A stretch of DNA of 64,000 nucleotides from Sphingomonas sp. (GTDB lineage: Bacteria; Pseudomonadota; Alphaproteobacteria; Sphingomonadales; Sphingomonadaceae), in the NCBI GenBank assembly GCA_017418975.1, contig JAFOMG010000017.1, positions 62,001 through 126,000 of the forward strand, read 5' to 3'. The notes beneath the pieces are model-generated. The model saw only the letters and a program-made list of their open reading frames with translations, searched no databases and was not told the DNA's origin. Positions within the stretch are counted from its first letter, which is position 1. Each line of letters starts with the position of its first letter. Both the position numbers and the translations under genes were made by a program. Below, one piece after another: positions 33,450-41,944 of this stretch.

Positions 33450-34691
33450 CTATGCCCGCGCGGCGGTGATGCGGGATTGGCGGTCGGGAGGCGACAGGGG
33501 GGCCGTGGTCACGGCTATCGCCGCCGCATCGGTCGATAGCGACGCGCCCTGGCCGTCGACGAGAAACGGCCAAAGTGCGAAGAAAAAGGCTTCGGGGTCG
33601 ATCAATTGCTCGGGCGTCGCGACTCCGGATCGCTTGATCATCCTCGTGACGATCATGTCGGCCGCGATCACGGCGGGCAGCGCCGTCAGGAAGCCGGTGC
33701 CGCCGGGGATCGTGCCGTTCAGCGCCGCGCCGACGACCATTCGCTTTCGCCCCCGCCAGCCTTCCGCCACCGCGCCGAGCGGCGGAAGCCATTTCTTGCC
33801 GCGAAGCGCGTCCGAGACGCCGTGATAGACATAGGACATCGCATCGCCGGGCCTGAAGCGGCCGCGCCGCTCGTCCAGCGATGCGGCGAGCCGGGCCGCG
33901 GCCTGGTCGATCGTCAGGCCGTTGGTGCGCACGTCGCGCGCGGCTCTGTCCAGGGCGGCATGCACATAGCCCGAGAAGTTCATCACGTTGAGGCATTCCT
34001 GCAGCGACGGATATTTGCGCGGCAGCGTGACCGCTTCCGGGTGACCGACAAGGCGCGTGGAGACACGGCCTATTCCCGGATAGTCGACCTCGACTCGATC
34101 GAGCGGCCGGGCGCTGACGATCCCGCCATCGCGCCAAACCGGGATCGGCATGCTGATCTGTTCGACCCAGTGGCGGAGCGCCGCGGTCACGCCATTGCCC
34201 AGGCTTTCCTTTTCCTCGCCATGGCTGCCCCAGAAGGTGAGCAGACGGTCGGTCCGCTCGAGCTGTGAGGTCGCGTGCACGGCCAGCAGGTTCGAGATGC
34301 CGGGACTGGCGCCGCAGCCGATGATGGCGGTGACGCCGGCCGCGCCGGCCGCCGCGTCGAGCGCCAGCATGTCGAGCGTGGGCAGGGGGTCATCGGTCAC
34401 ATCGACGAAATGGCAGCCGGCGGCGATGACCCGCCGCAGCAGCGGCACCGCGAAGCGGCTCGCCGGGCCGATCGTCGATACCACGATGTCGTGCCGGCGC
34501 AGTATCGCCTCCAGCGCCGCCGCGTCCTCGATGTCCACCTTCATGCCCTGCGCGCCACACAGGGAGGCCGCCCGTGCGGCCGCCTCCTGCGACAGGTCTG
34601 CGATGGTGACGTCGGAGAAGCCGTGGAAGAGTCTGACGGCCTTTGCAAAGGCCTGGCCGACTTCGCCGGCACCAAGAACAAGCAGTCGCAA
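33450..34691 (-). CDS. Saccharopine dehydrogenase-like NAD(P)-binding protein
   Basis: A 413-residue cytoplasmic protein with an N-terminal Rossmann fold (LLVLGAGEVGQAFAKAV) and the order of the saccharopine-dehydrogenase/homospermidine-synthase-like family: DIVVSTIGPASRF, CHFVDVTDDPLP, AIIGCGASPGISNLLAVHA. The C-terminal half has alpha/beta segments without a motif I can name. The substrate is unknown. The start is TTG at 34691 preceded by AGGGGA at good spacing; no in-frame ATG would preserve the GxGxxG motif. It converges with cutC with 6 bp between the stops and lies downstream of the RND operon on the same strand. Relation to glycans is not evident. Confidence 0.75.
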   Translation of the reverse strand: MRLLVLGAGEVGQAFAKAVRLFHGFSDVTIADLSQEAAARAASLCGAQGMKVDIEDAAALEAILRRHDIVVSTIGPASRFAVPLLRRVIAAGCHFVDVTDDPLPTLDMLALDAAAGAAGVTAIIGCGASPGISNLLAVHATSQLERTDRLLTFWGSHGEEKESLGNGVTAALRHWVEQISMPIPVWRDGGIVSARPLDRVEVDYPGIGRVSTRLVGHPEAVTLPRKYPSLQECLNVMNFSGYVHAALDRAARDVRTNGLTIDQAAARLAASLDERRGRFRPGDAMSYVYHGVSDALRGKKWLPPLGAVAEGWRGRKRMVVGAALNGTIPGGTGFLTALPAVIAADMIVTRMIKRSGVATPEQLIDPEAFFFALWPFLVDGQGASLSTDAAAIAVTTAPLSPPDRQSRITAARA

Positions 34692-34772
34692 TTTTCGTCC
34701 CCTATTGTCAGGACATGAGAGAGTTCGCGCGCGCCGCGAGCGGTGGGCCGGGCGAGCGTGCCGATGCCGGGG

Positions 34773-37700
34773 TCATGGTCGGACGGGCGCGGTTGCCGAC
34801 AGGGTCTCGCCCGCGCGCAATGCCGCCACTTCGCCTGGGTCGGGCTGCCGGACGAGCCGGCCGAACCGGGGAGCGAGCCAGCGTTCCAGCGCGTCGATCG
34901 CCTCGTAGACGACGGGCACCAGCACCAGCGAGAGGGCGGTGGAGGAGATCAGTCCGCCGATCACGGCGACCGCCATGGGCTGGCGGAATTCCGATCCCTC
35001 GCCGATGCCCAGGGCCGTCGGCACCATTCCCGCCGCCATGGCAACGGTCGTCATCACGATCGGCCGGGCGCGTTCGTGACAGGCTTCGACCAGCGCGGCG
35101 CGGCGCGGCACGCCGTCCCGTTCGCGCTCGATCGCATATTCCACCAGCAGGATCGAGTTCTTCGCGGCCAGGCCGAGGAGCATCAGGAACCCGATCATCG
35201 CCGGCAGCGACAGCGCGAACCCGCCCAGCAACAGCCCCGCGAACGCGCCGCCGACCGCGAGCGGCAGGGCGGTGAGGATCGTGACGGGCTTGAAGAAGGA
35301 ACGGAACAGCAGGACCAGCACCGCGAAGATCATGCCGATCCCGGCGATCATGGCGCCGATGAAGCCGCCGAACAGCTCGGACATCGCCTCGCTGTCGCCG
35401 TAGAGCTCCTGCCGCACGCCGGCCGGCAGCACCTTCATGCCCGGCAGCGCCGCCACCGCGTCGGTCGCCTGGCCGAGCGTCAGGCCCGAGAGATCCGCCT
35501 GGATCGTCGCCCGGCGCTCGCGGTCGATGCGTTCGATGCGGCCCGGGCCGGTCTCGAAGCCGATATCGGCGACTGCGTCCAGCCGGGTGGTGCCGCCGCC
35601 CTCGACCGGCACTCGCAGCCCGGCGATCGTCGCGGAGTCCAGGCGCGCGGCGGCCGGCAGCAGGGCGCGGGCCGGGAGGTTGCGCCCGTCGATCGGCAAT
35701 TTGGCGAGATTGGCGTCGATATCGCCGATCGTCGCGATTCGGGCGGTGTCGGCGATGGCCTCGGCGGTAACGCCCAGGCGAGCGGCCTCGGCAAGGCGCG
35801 GCCGGATCACCAGCTCGGCGGAAGCGGGCGGTTCGGCGGGGCGCACGTTGCGCAGCCCGGCGATTCCCTGCATCTCGCGCTGGACGCGCCGGGCGGCGGC
35901 CTCCAGCGCGGCCGGATCGCTGCCGACCAGGATGACCTCGAGATCGGCGGCACCGCCGCCCTGGCCCGCCGGCGTGATGCGAACGTCGCGAACATCGCGC
36001 AGCGCGGGCGCCATCCGCCGCTTGAACGCGGCCGCCGTGCCGGCGCGATCCTCCCGGAAGACGACGGTCAGCGCGCCATTGTTCATCATTTCCCCGCCGA
36101 AGCGGACAAAGACCGATGCGACGTCCGGATCGCCCTTCAGGATCCGCGTCGCCTCGCCGCTGGCCCGGTCGAGATCCGCGCGGGTCGAACCCGGCGCGGC
36201 GACCATGTTGAACACCATGTTCTTCGGATTGCTCTCCGGGATGAAGGCGGTCGGCAGCAGCGAAGCCAGGCCGAGCGATCCGACGAAGAACAGGAAGGCG
36301 AGCAGGATGGACAGGCCGGGACGATCGAGCGCCCAATCGAGGATGCGGCGATACCAGCCGGCCATCGGCGGGCGGGCGTGCGGCGTCCGCGCCGGCACCA
36401 GCAGATAGGCGCACATCAGCGGCGTCAGCAGGCGGGCGACCAGCAGCGAGAAGAGCACCGCCACCGCGACCGTGATGCCGAACTCGCGGAAATATTGCCC
36501 GACGACACCGCCCATCAGCGAGACCGGCAGGAAGACGACGACGATCGCGAAGGTCGTGGCGATGACGGCAAGGCCGATCTGGTCCGCTCCGATCATCGAG
36601 GCGCGATAGGGGCTCTCGCCGCCTTCGATCCGCTTCTCGATATTCTCGATCTCGACGATGGCGTCGTCGACGAGGATGCCGATCACCAGCGTCAGCGCCA
36701 GCAGCGAGACCATGTTGAGCGTGAACCCGAGCGCCAGCATGACGGCGAAGGTGGGCAGGAGCGAAATCGGCATGGCGACCGCCGCGATCAGCGTCGATCG
36801 CCAGGTGCGCAGGAACAGCCAGACGACCAGCGCCGCCAGCGCCATGCCCTCGACCAGCACCTCGATCGTCGCGGAGAATTCGGCGCGCGTCTCGTCCGCG
36901 CTGGACACGATCCGGGTGAAGCGCACGCCGCGGCCCTCGCGCGCCAGCTTCGCGATCGCGGCATTCGCCGCGTCCTCGACGCTGATGTCGCTCGCGGGCT
37001 TGGTCTTCATGACTTCGAAGCCGATCACCGGCCGCCCGTCGAGCCGCGCGAAGGATCGCGGTTCGGCGGCACCGTCACCGATTTCCGCCACGGCGGACAG
37101 CGGCACGCTGCGCCCCTCGCCGAGCGGCAGCTCGACGGCGCGGAGCGCTTCGGCGCTGCGCGGCGATGCGAGGACGCGCACCGTCTCCTCGCGCTCGCCG
37201 AGCTCCACTCTTCCGCCGGCATTGTCTCCCAGCGCGGCCCGCAGCGCCTGGCTGACCTGCGCGGCGGTCAGGCCATGGGCGGCCAGGCGCTCGGGCAGCA
37301 GCGAGACGATGATCTCGCGGTTGACGCCGCCCAGCCGGCGGATCGACGAGACGCCCGGCACCGCCTGGAGCGTCCGGGCGACGCGATCGTCGACATACCA
37401 GGACAGGTCGACGTCGGACATCGGCGCGGCGACCGCGAAGGTCAGCACCGGAACGGCATCGATATCGACTCGCTCCACCACCGGCGGATCGATGCCGCGC
37501 GGCAGATCGGCCCGGATCCGGTCGATCGCGGTGCGGACTTCGTCGATCGCCTTTTGCTGGTTCTCGCCGATCCTGAACTCGACAAGGGTGGTCGAATGGC
37601 CGTTGGTGACGGTGGAGAAGACGTGCTTCACGCCCGGAATGCCCGCGACTGCATTCTCGGCGACACGGGCGACCTGGGTCTCCAGCTCCGCCGGAGCCGC

Positions 37701-37865
37701 GCCGCTCTGCGTCACGTTAACGGCGACGATCGGGAAGGAAGTGTCGGGCAGCTGCTTCACCGGCAGCGCGAGATACGCCCAGATGCCGGCCAGGGTGAGC
37801 AGCGCGAACAGGACGCAGACCGGAATCGGATTGCGGATCGCCCAGGCGGAGACGGCGAGGTTCAT
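34773..37865 (-). CDS. RND-family efflux transporter, inner-membrane pump (HAE1 type)
   Basis: A 1030-residue resistance-nodulation-division pump with the usual length, twelve membrane helices in two repeats, and two large periplasmic loops. The proton-relay Asp pair is Asp400-Asp401 in LVIGILVDDAIVEIENIEKR, and the FxxxxGxxxN-like region near the start (IRNPIPVCVLF) is normal. It likely expels amphiphilic toxic compounds. Its ATG overlaps the stop of the membrane fusion gene by ATGA, and it is the last gene of the OMP-OMF-MFP-RND run. Substrate range cannot be inferred from the sequence. Confidence 0.94.
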   Translation of the reverse strand: MNLAVSAWAIRNPIPVCVLFALLTLAGIWAYLALPVKQLPDTSFPIVAVNVTQSGAAPAELETQVARVAENAVAGIPGVKHVFSTVTNGHSTTLVEFRIGENQQKAIDEVRTAIDRIRADLPRGIDPPVVERVDIDAVPVLTFAVAAPMSDVDLSWYVDDRVARTLQAVPGVSSIRRLGGVNREIIVSLLPERLAAHGLTAAQVSQALRAALGDNAGGRVELGEREETVRVLASPRSAEALRAVELPLGEGRSVPLSAVAEIGDGAAEPRSFARLDGRPVIGFEVMKTKPASDISVEDAANAAIAKLAREGRGVRFTRIVSSADETRAEFSATIEVLVEGMALAALVVWLFLRTWRSTLIAAVAMPISLLPTFAVMLALGFTLNMVSLLALTLVIGILVDDAIVEIENIEKRIEGGESPYRASMIGADQIGLAVIATTFAIVVVFLPVSLMGGVVGQYFREFGITVAVAVLFSLLVARLLTPLMCAYLLVPARTPHARPPMAGWYRRILDWALDRPGLSILLAFLFFVGSLGLASLLPTAFIPESNPKNMVFNMVAAPGSTRADLDRASGEATRILKGDPDVASVFVRFGGEMMNNGALTVVFREDRAGTAAAFKRRMAPALRDVRDVRITPAGQGGGAADLEVILVGSDPAALEAAARRVQREMQGIAGLRNVRPAEPPASAELVIRPRLAEAARLGVTAEAIADTARIATIGDIDANLAKLPIDGRNLPARALLPAAARLDSATIAGLRVPVEGGGTTRLDAVADIGFETGPGRIERIDRERRATIQADLSGLTLGQATDAVAALPGMKVLPAGVRQELYGDSEAMSELFGGFIGAMIAGIGMIFAVLVLLFRSFFKPVTILTALPLAVGGAFAGLLLGGFALSLPAMIGFLMLLGLAAKNSILLVEYAIERERDGVPRRAALVEACHERARPIVMTTVAMAAGMVPTALGIGEGSEFRQPMAVAVIGGLISSTALSLVLVPVVYEAIDALERWLAPRFGRLVRQPDPGEVAALRAGETLSATAPVRP

Positions 37866-38935
37866 GGCCGGGCTTCCACCGGCTTGACGATCTGGCCGGG
37901 CACGACCAGGGCGCTCCCGCCGAGCAGGACCGCGGTGCCCGGAGGCGGCCCGTCCAGCAGCTCCACCATCCCGCTGCCCCGTGCGCCCGTGCGCACCGGT
38001 ACGCGTGCGACGCGGCCGGCCTTGTCCACCGTCATCACCGATGGCCCGCCCTCATAGGAAAGCGCGCGCTGCGGGACGGACCGGACGGCCCGCGCCTCGC
38101 CCGCGATCGAGGCGGTCGCGAAACCGCCGAGGCGCAGTCCCGGATGGAAAGGCAGCAGGATGCGGACCCGGCCGAGGCGAGTGGCGGGATCGACCCGCTC
38201 GCCCAGCCGCCGGACGGTGCCCGTCAGCCGCCTGCCGGATGCCAGGGTCACGGCCGCCGCCGTGCCGGGCGCGAGCCTGGACAGGAGATGCTCGGGTGCT
38301 TCGGCATCGAGCTCGAACAGGCCGTCGCGGGCGATGCGGAAGGGCGGCTCCGTACCATTTCCCGCAACGTCGCCGGGGCGCAGGGAGCGCTGGACGATGA
38401 TCCCCGATACCGGGCTGCGCAGCGTCAGCCGGCCGCGGCGCACGACGATCTCGCGCAACGCCGCCTGGGCCGATTGCAATTGCGCCTGCGCGGCGCGTGC
38501 CTCGAAGCCGCGCTGCACGATCGTCTCGTCGGCGATCACGCCGCGCCCGGTGAGATCGGCAACGCGGAGATGCTCGGATCGCGCCCGCTCCGCGGCGACC
38601 TGCGCGCTGGTGCGTTGCGCCCTGAGGCGCGCTTCCTCACCGGCCAGCAGCGCGCCGTCGAGCAGCGCCACCGGCTGGCCGCGACGCACCTGGTCGCCCT
38701 CTTCGGCCAGCACGCGCAGCACGCGATAGCCCGACAGCTCGGGCAGGATCGCGGCTTCCTCGCGCGCGACGATGGTGCCCGAGATATCGACGGCCGCGCT
38801 GACCGGCCGAAGCGCCACGCGCGTGATGCCGACGCTCGGCGGCGCTTCCGCCTCGTCGGCGCGGGGCGGCTCCTTTGCGCAGGCGGAAAGCGTCAGCGCG
38901 ATGGCGGTGACGAATATGGGCCGTTTCATCATCAT
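37862..38935 (-). CDS. RND efflux periplasmic adaptor (membrane fusion lipoprotein)
   Basis: A 357-residue adaptor. MMMKRPIFVTAIALTLSACAKE is a lipoprotein signal with lipobox LSAC, giving an inner-membrane-anchored periplasmic protein. The lipoyl/hairpin/lipoyl arrangement shows in GYRVLRVLAEEGDQVRRGQPVALLDG and LTLRSPVSGIIVQRSLRPGD, with an alpha-helical hairpin between. It bridges the RND pump and the outer-membrane channel. Three consecutive ATG codons make the exact start ambiguous by up to six bases. It overlaps both neighbours by ATGA. Confidence 0.93.
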   Translation of the reverse strand: MMMKRPIFVTAIALTLSACAKEPPRADEAEAPPSVGITRVALRPVSAAVDISGTIVAREEAAILPELSGYRVLRVLAEEGDQVRRGQPVALLDGALLAGEEARLRAQRTSAQVAAERARSEHLRVADLTGRGVIADETIVQRGFEARAAQAQLQSAQAALREIVVRRGRLTLRSPVSGIIVQRSLRPGDVAGNGTEPPFRIARDGLFELDAEAPEHLLSRLAPGTAAAVTLASGRRLTGTVRRLGERVDPATRLGRVRILLPFHPGLRLGGFATASIAGEARAVRSVPQRALSYEGGPSVMTVDKAGRVARVPVRTGARGSGMVELLDGPPPGTAVLLGGSALVVPGQIVKPVEARP

Positions 38936-40389
38936 TCCCCGGAAGGTGTCGCGGCACCCGGCGAGGCCTGCCAGCCGCCGCCCAGTGCACGGAATACGGT
39001 GACGGCGCGGCGGAGGGTCTCCGCGCGCGCCGTTGCGGTGGCGAGGCGTGCGGCGCTGCGGGCGCGCTGCGTCTCGAGCAGCGTGGGAAGATCGTTCAGT
39101 CCGTGCGCGAAGCGCAGCCGGTCGGCCGCATATGCCTCGTCGGCGCGAATTTCCGCGCGCGCCAGGAGAGTGAGGCGGGCACGATCTCCCGCCAGCCGGA
39201 TCAGGGACTGGTCGGCTTCGGAAAAGGCGGCCTGGACCGCCTGTTCATAGGCGATGACGGCCTGTTCGGCGCGTGCGCCCTCGGCGCGCATCTGGGCGAG
39301 CAGCCGGGCCCGGTCGAGGATCGGCATGGTGAGCCCGGCGCCCAGCGTCCAGAAGGCGCTGACGGCATTCAGGCCGCCGCCGCGCGTGGCGGTGAGCCCC
39401 GCCCCTGGGTTGAGCGTCAGGCGGGGAAAGAGTTCCAGGCGCTGGAGTTCGGCCCGTGCGCTCGCGGCGCGAAGGCGCTGCTCGGCTTCCCGCACATCGG
39501 GGCGGCGTTCCAGCAACAGGCTGGGGAGGGCGGCGGGCGGCTGGGGCGGGAGATCGAGGCGGGGGTGGATCGGGAGGGTGTCGAGCGGCTTGTCGGCTTC
39601 GCCCAGCAGGACCAGGATCGCGCGCTTCGTCGCGGCGAGCTCGGCCTCCAGCTGGGCGGCTTGCGCCTCGGCCTGCGCGACATCGGCGTCGATCCGCGCC
39701 ACATCGGCGTTCGCGGCAAGGCCGCGCTCGGTGCGCGTGCGCATGGCCGCCAGGATCCCCTGCTGGATCGCCAGCGTCTCCCGCGCCGCTTCGGCCTGCG
39801 CGGCGAGGCCGCGCGCCGCGAACAGGGCATCGGCCATGTCGGCGGCGAGCTTCGCCCGCGTCCCTTCCTGCACGAAGCGGGCGGCCGCGAGATCGGCGTC
39901 CGCCGCGGCCCGCGCGACGCCGCGCCGGCCCAGCAGATCCAGCTCCCAGGAGAGATTGAAGGTGGGGGACGCGGCCGCAACCGTCGCTCCCGAGGTTACT
40001 GACGTGCCGCCGGGGCCGCCGATCAGCACGTCCGGACCGGACAGGCTCTCGCTGCGCTGCACCCCGCCGGTAACCTGCAAATCCCCCTGGACCCGGAAGG
40101 GGGCGAGCGCGGCCCGGCGGATCGCCTGGGCTTCGCGCAGGCGCGCCAGGCCGAGCCGGACATCGGCGTTGGCGCGCAGCCCGCGCGCGACGAGATCGTC
40201 CAGTTGCGCATCGCCGAACAGCGTCCACCACCGATCCAGCGCCGCCGGCTCCGGAGCCGGATCCGGCGCCATGGCCTCGAAGCGCGCGGGCAGGGGCGCG
40301 ACGGGGCGCCCGATCTCGAGGCTCGGCGCACATCCCGCCGTCGCGAGGACGGCGGGAAGCAATACCGACGGGATGCGGCGGCCGTGCAT
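38932..40389 (-). CDS. Outer-membrane efflux channel lipoprotein (NodT/OMF family)
   Basis: A 485-residue outer-membrane factor. It starts with a lipoprotein signal (LATAGCAPSLE) and has the duplicated OEP repeats rich in Ala/Gln helices, for example FEAMAPDPAPEPAALDRWW, ADVRLGLARLREAQAI and LLERRPDVREAEQRLRAA, the last typical of NodT-type channels. It would form the TolC-like exit duct for the adjacent RND pump. Its start overlaps the stop of the barrel gene by one base (TGATG), and its stop overlaps the adaptor start. Confidence 0.93.
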   Translation of the reverse strand: MHGRRIPSVLLPAVLATAGCAPSLEIGRPVAPLPARFEAMAPDPAPEPAALDRWWTLFGDAQLDDLVARGLRANADVRLGLARLREAQAIRRAALAPFRVQGDLQVTGGVQRSESLSGPDVLIGGPGGTSVTSGATVAAASPTFNLSWELDLLGRRGVARAAADADLAAARFVQEGTRAKLAADMADALFAARGLAAQAEAARETLAIQQGILAAMRTRTERGLAANADVARIDADVAQAEAQAAQLEAELAATKRAILVLLGEADKPLDTLPIHPRLDLPPQPPAALPSLLLERRPDVREAEQRLRAASARAELQRLELFPRLTLNPGAGLTATRGGGLNAVSAFWTLGAGLTMPILDRARLLAQMRAEGARAEQAVIAYEQAVQAAFSEADQSLIRLAGDRARLTLLARAEIRADEAYAADRLRFAHGLNDLPTLLETQRARSAARLATATARAETLRRAVTVFRALGGGWQASPGAATPSGE

Positions 40390-41072
40390 CAGAAGGCCTG
40401 GCGGATTCCGAGCATGGCGGACCAGCCCGACAGGCGCGGACGGAATTCCGTCTTGGTCGTGCCGTTGAAGCCGTCGAAGCGCAGCGACGAGGTTCGGGAA
40501 TAGCGCGCACCCAGCTCGATCGTGGTCGACTGGGTGGCCGCGATGCCGACGCCGGCGTCGAGGTGCCAGTTGAAGCCCCAGTCCTTGTCCGAATAGCGGC
40601 TGCCGGTGGCGGGCGAACCGCTCAGGCGGCTCAGGCGCGAGCTCACGCGCGACAGGCCGACGCCGCCGCCGACATAGGGCGCCACATGCGCGCTCATCGG
40701 GATGTCGAAATAGCCCGCCGCGCCGATGGTGAGCGCCTTGGTCCGGCCGTCCGCGGTGAAGCCGCCGGTGGACGCCTTCTTCTTGTCGACGCCGGCGGTG
40801 GTGTAGCCGACCGTGCCTTCGAGGCGGAACGGGCCGGCGTCATAGCCGATGCCGAGCTCGCCGTTGAAGCCGCGCTTGTAATCGGTGTCGCGCTGGATGG
40901 TGGTCCCGGCGGTGGGGTTGTTCCGCAGGCGGGCGTCGGTGTCGATGGACAGGCCCGCCCGCGCCACGCCGTAGACGCCGGTCGACTGGTCATCCTGCGC
41001 GGCCGCGGGAGTCACGCCGGCCGCGGCGATTGCGAGCGCGGCGAACGCGCAGTGACGGAAAGCGGGTACCAT
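40389..41072 (-). CDS. Outer-membrane beta-barrel protein (Omp25/OmpA-like porin fold)
   Basis: A 227-residue exported protein. The signal peptide ends at TPAAAQDD. The mature part consists of alternating amphipathic strands (VYGVARAGLSIDTD, FRLEGTVGYTTAGV, HVAPYVGGGVGLSRV, TTIELGARYSRTSSLRFDGF) and closes with a terminal aromatic residue (WSAMLGIRQAF), as needed for barrel assembly. It resembles the small 8-stranded surface barrels common in alphaproteobacteria. I chose the ATG at 41072 because CAGGAGA lies upstream and the signal peptide starts properly. It leads the RND operon and is divergent from the response regulator, so it may be a stress-induced surface protein; the function is unknown. 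Confidence 0.82.
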   Translation of the reverse strand: MVPAFRHCAFAALAIAAAGVTPAAAQDDQSTGVYGVARAGLSIDTDARLRNNPTAGTTIQRDTDYKRGFNGELGIGYDAGPFRLEGTVGYTTAGVDKKKASTGGFTADGRTKALTIGAAGYFDIPMSAHVAPYVGGGVGLSRVSSRLSRLSGSPATGSRYSDKDWGFNWHLDAGVGIAATQSTTIELGARYSRTSSLRFDGFNGTTKTEFRPRLSGWSAMLGIRQAF

Positions 41073-41135
41073 GAAAATCTCCTGTCTGCCGAGGCGGCAT
41101 GATCGCCGCGTCGCCATCCTCTCTCCGGCAGATCG

Positions 41136-41176
41136 ATGGAGCCTTATGGAGGATTCGATGGAGGCTTGATGGAGGG
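41136..41176. promoter_or_regulatory. Four phased ATGGAG direct repeats in the RND/two-component divergent region
   Basis: ATGGAG begins at 41136, 41146, 41158 and 41169, i.e. with 10, 12 and 11 bp between starts, close to one DNA turn. OmpR-family regulators often bind such direct repeats, and an OmpR-type gene starts 73 bp further on. Whether it binds here is an inference. Confidence 0.5.
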
Positions 41177-41212
41177 GCGCAATTCAAGCGGTCGCCGTCT
41201 CCACGGGACCTA

Positions 41213-41229
41213 CATAATCGGCGATTATG
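41213..41229. promoter_or_regulatory. Perfect 17-bp palindrome upstream of the response regulator
   Basis: CATAATCG-G-CGATTATG is a perfect 8-bp inverted repeat with one central base, 19 bp before the response-regulator ATG. Its left arm contains CATAAT, which could double as a -10 element. It might be an operator or a short RNA hairpin. Confidence 0.5.
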
Positions 41230-41248
41230 GCCAGCCGCAGGAGGCACG

Positions 41249-41944
41249 ATGAGCGGCAGGATATTGATCGTCGAGGACGAGCGGGAGATTGGCGACATAT
41301 TGGCGCTCTATCTCGACAAGGGCGGCTATCAGACGCAGCGCGCCTTCTCGGTGTCCGAGGCGATCAGGCTGCATGCCCAGTTCCGGCCGGACCTGGTGCT
41401 GCTCGATATCGGGCTTCCGGGCGGCGACGGCCTGGAGGTGCTCACCACCATCGGCAATCGCGCGGGCACGCCGGTCATCATGGTCACTGCGCTCGATGAC
41501 GACGGCTCGAAGCTGTCGTCGCTGCGGATGGGCGCCGACGACTATGTCGTGAAGCCGTTCAACCCGGCCGAAGTGGTCGAGCGCGTGCGCGCGGTGCTCC
41601 GCCGCGCGCAGGGTACGAGCCCGAACCGGACGATCAGCATCGGCAGCCTGGTGGTCGATCTCAACGCCCATGCCGTGCTGCGCCGGGCGGACGACGGGAG
41701 CGGGCTCGAGCGCGTGCCGCTGACACCCACCGAGTTCCAGATCTTCGCGCACATGGCGCGCCAGCCGCGCCGCGCCTTCACGCGCATGGAATTGCTGGAC
41801 GCGGCCTCGCCCGACAGCGAAGCCTATGACCGGGTGGTGGATTCGCATTTGTCGAAATTGCGGGCCAAGCTGAATGCGGTGGGATGCGGCGACATGATCG
41901 AGCCGGTGCGGGGGGTGGGATATCGCCTGTGGCCCGAGCGCTGA
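41249..41944 (+). CDS. OmpR-family response regulator
   Basis: A 231-residue two-domain regulator. The receiver domain (about 1-120) has ILIVEDEREIGD, phospho-acceptor Asp53 in LVLLDIGLPGGDG, Thr80 in VIMVTALDDDG, and Lys102 in DDYVVKPFNP. The winged-helix DNA-binding domain (about 135-231) has VPLTPTEFQIFAHMARQPRRAFTR and VVDSHLSKLRAKLNAVG, with the closing VRGVGYRLWPER. The ATG follows GCAGGAGG. It overlaps its partner kinase and is divergent from the RND operon, so control of efflux is the simplest role. Candidate binding sites lie in the shared intergenic region. Confidence 0.93.
   Translation: MSGRILIVEDEREIGDILALYLDKGGYQTQRAFSVSEAIRLHAQFRPDLVLLDIGLPGGDGLEVLTTIGNRAGTPVIMVTALDDDGSKLSSLRMGADDYVVKPFNPAEVVERVRAVLRRAQGTSPNRTISIGSLVVDLNAHAVLRRADDGSGLERVPLTPTEFQIFAHMARQPRRAFTRMELLDAASPDSEAYDRVVDSHLSKLRAKLNAVGCGDMIEPVRGVGYRLWPER

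Noticed and set aside
34743..38057. Long plus-strand frame opposite the RND pump
   Set aside because: The RND pump has full family motifs; the antisense translation is His/Arg/Asp-rich and non-globular.
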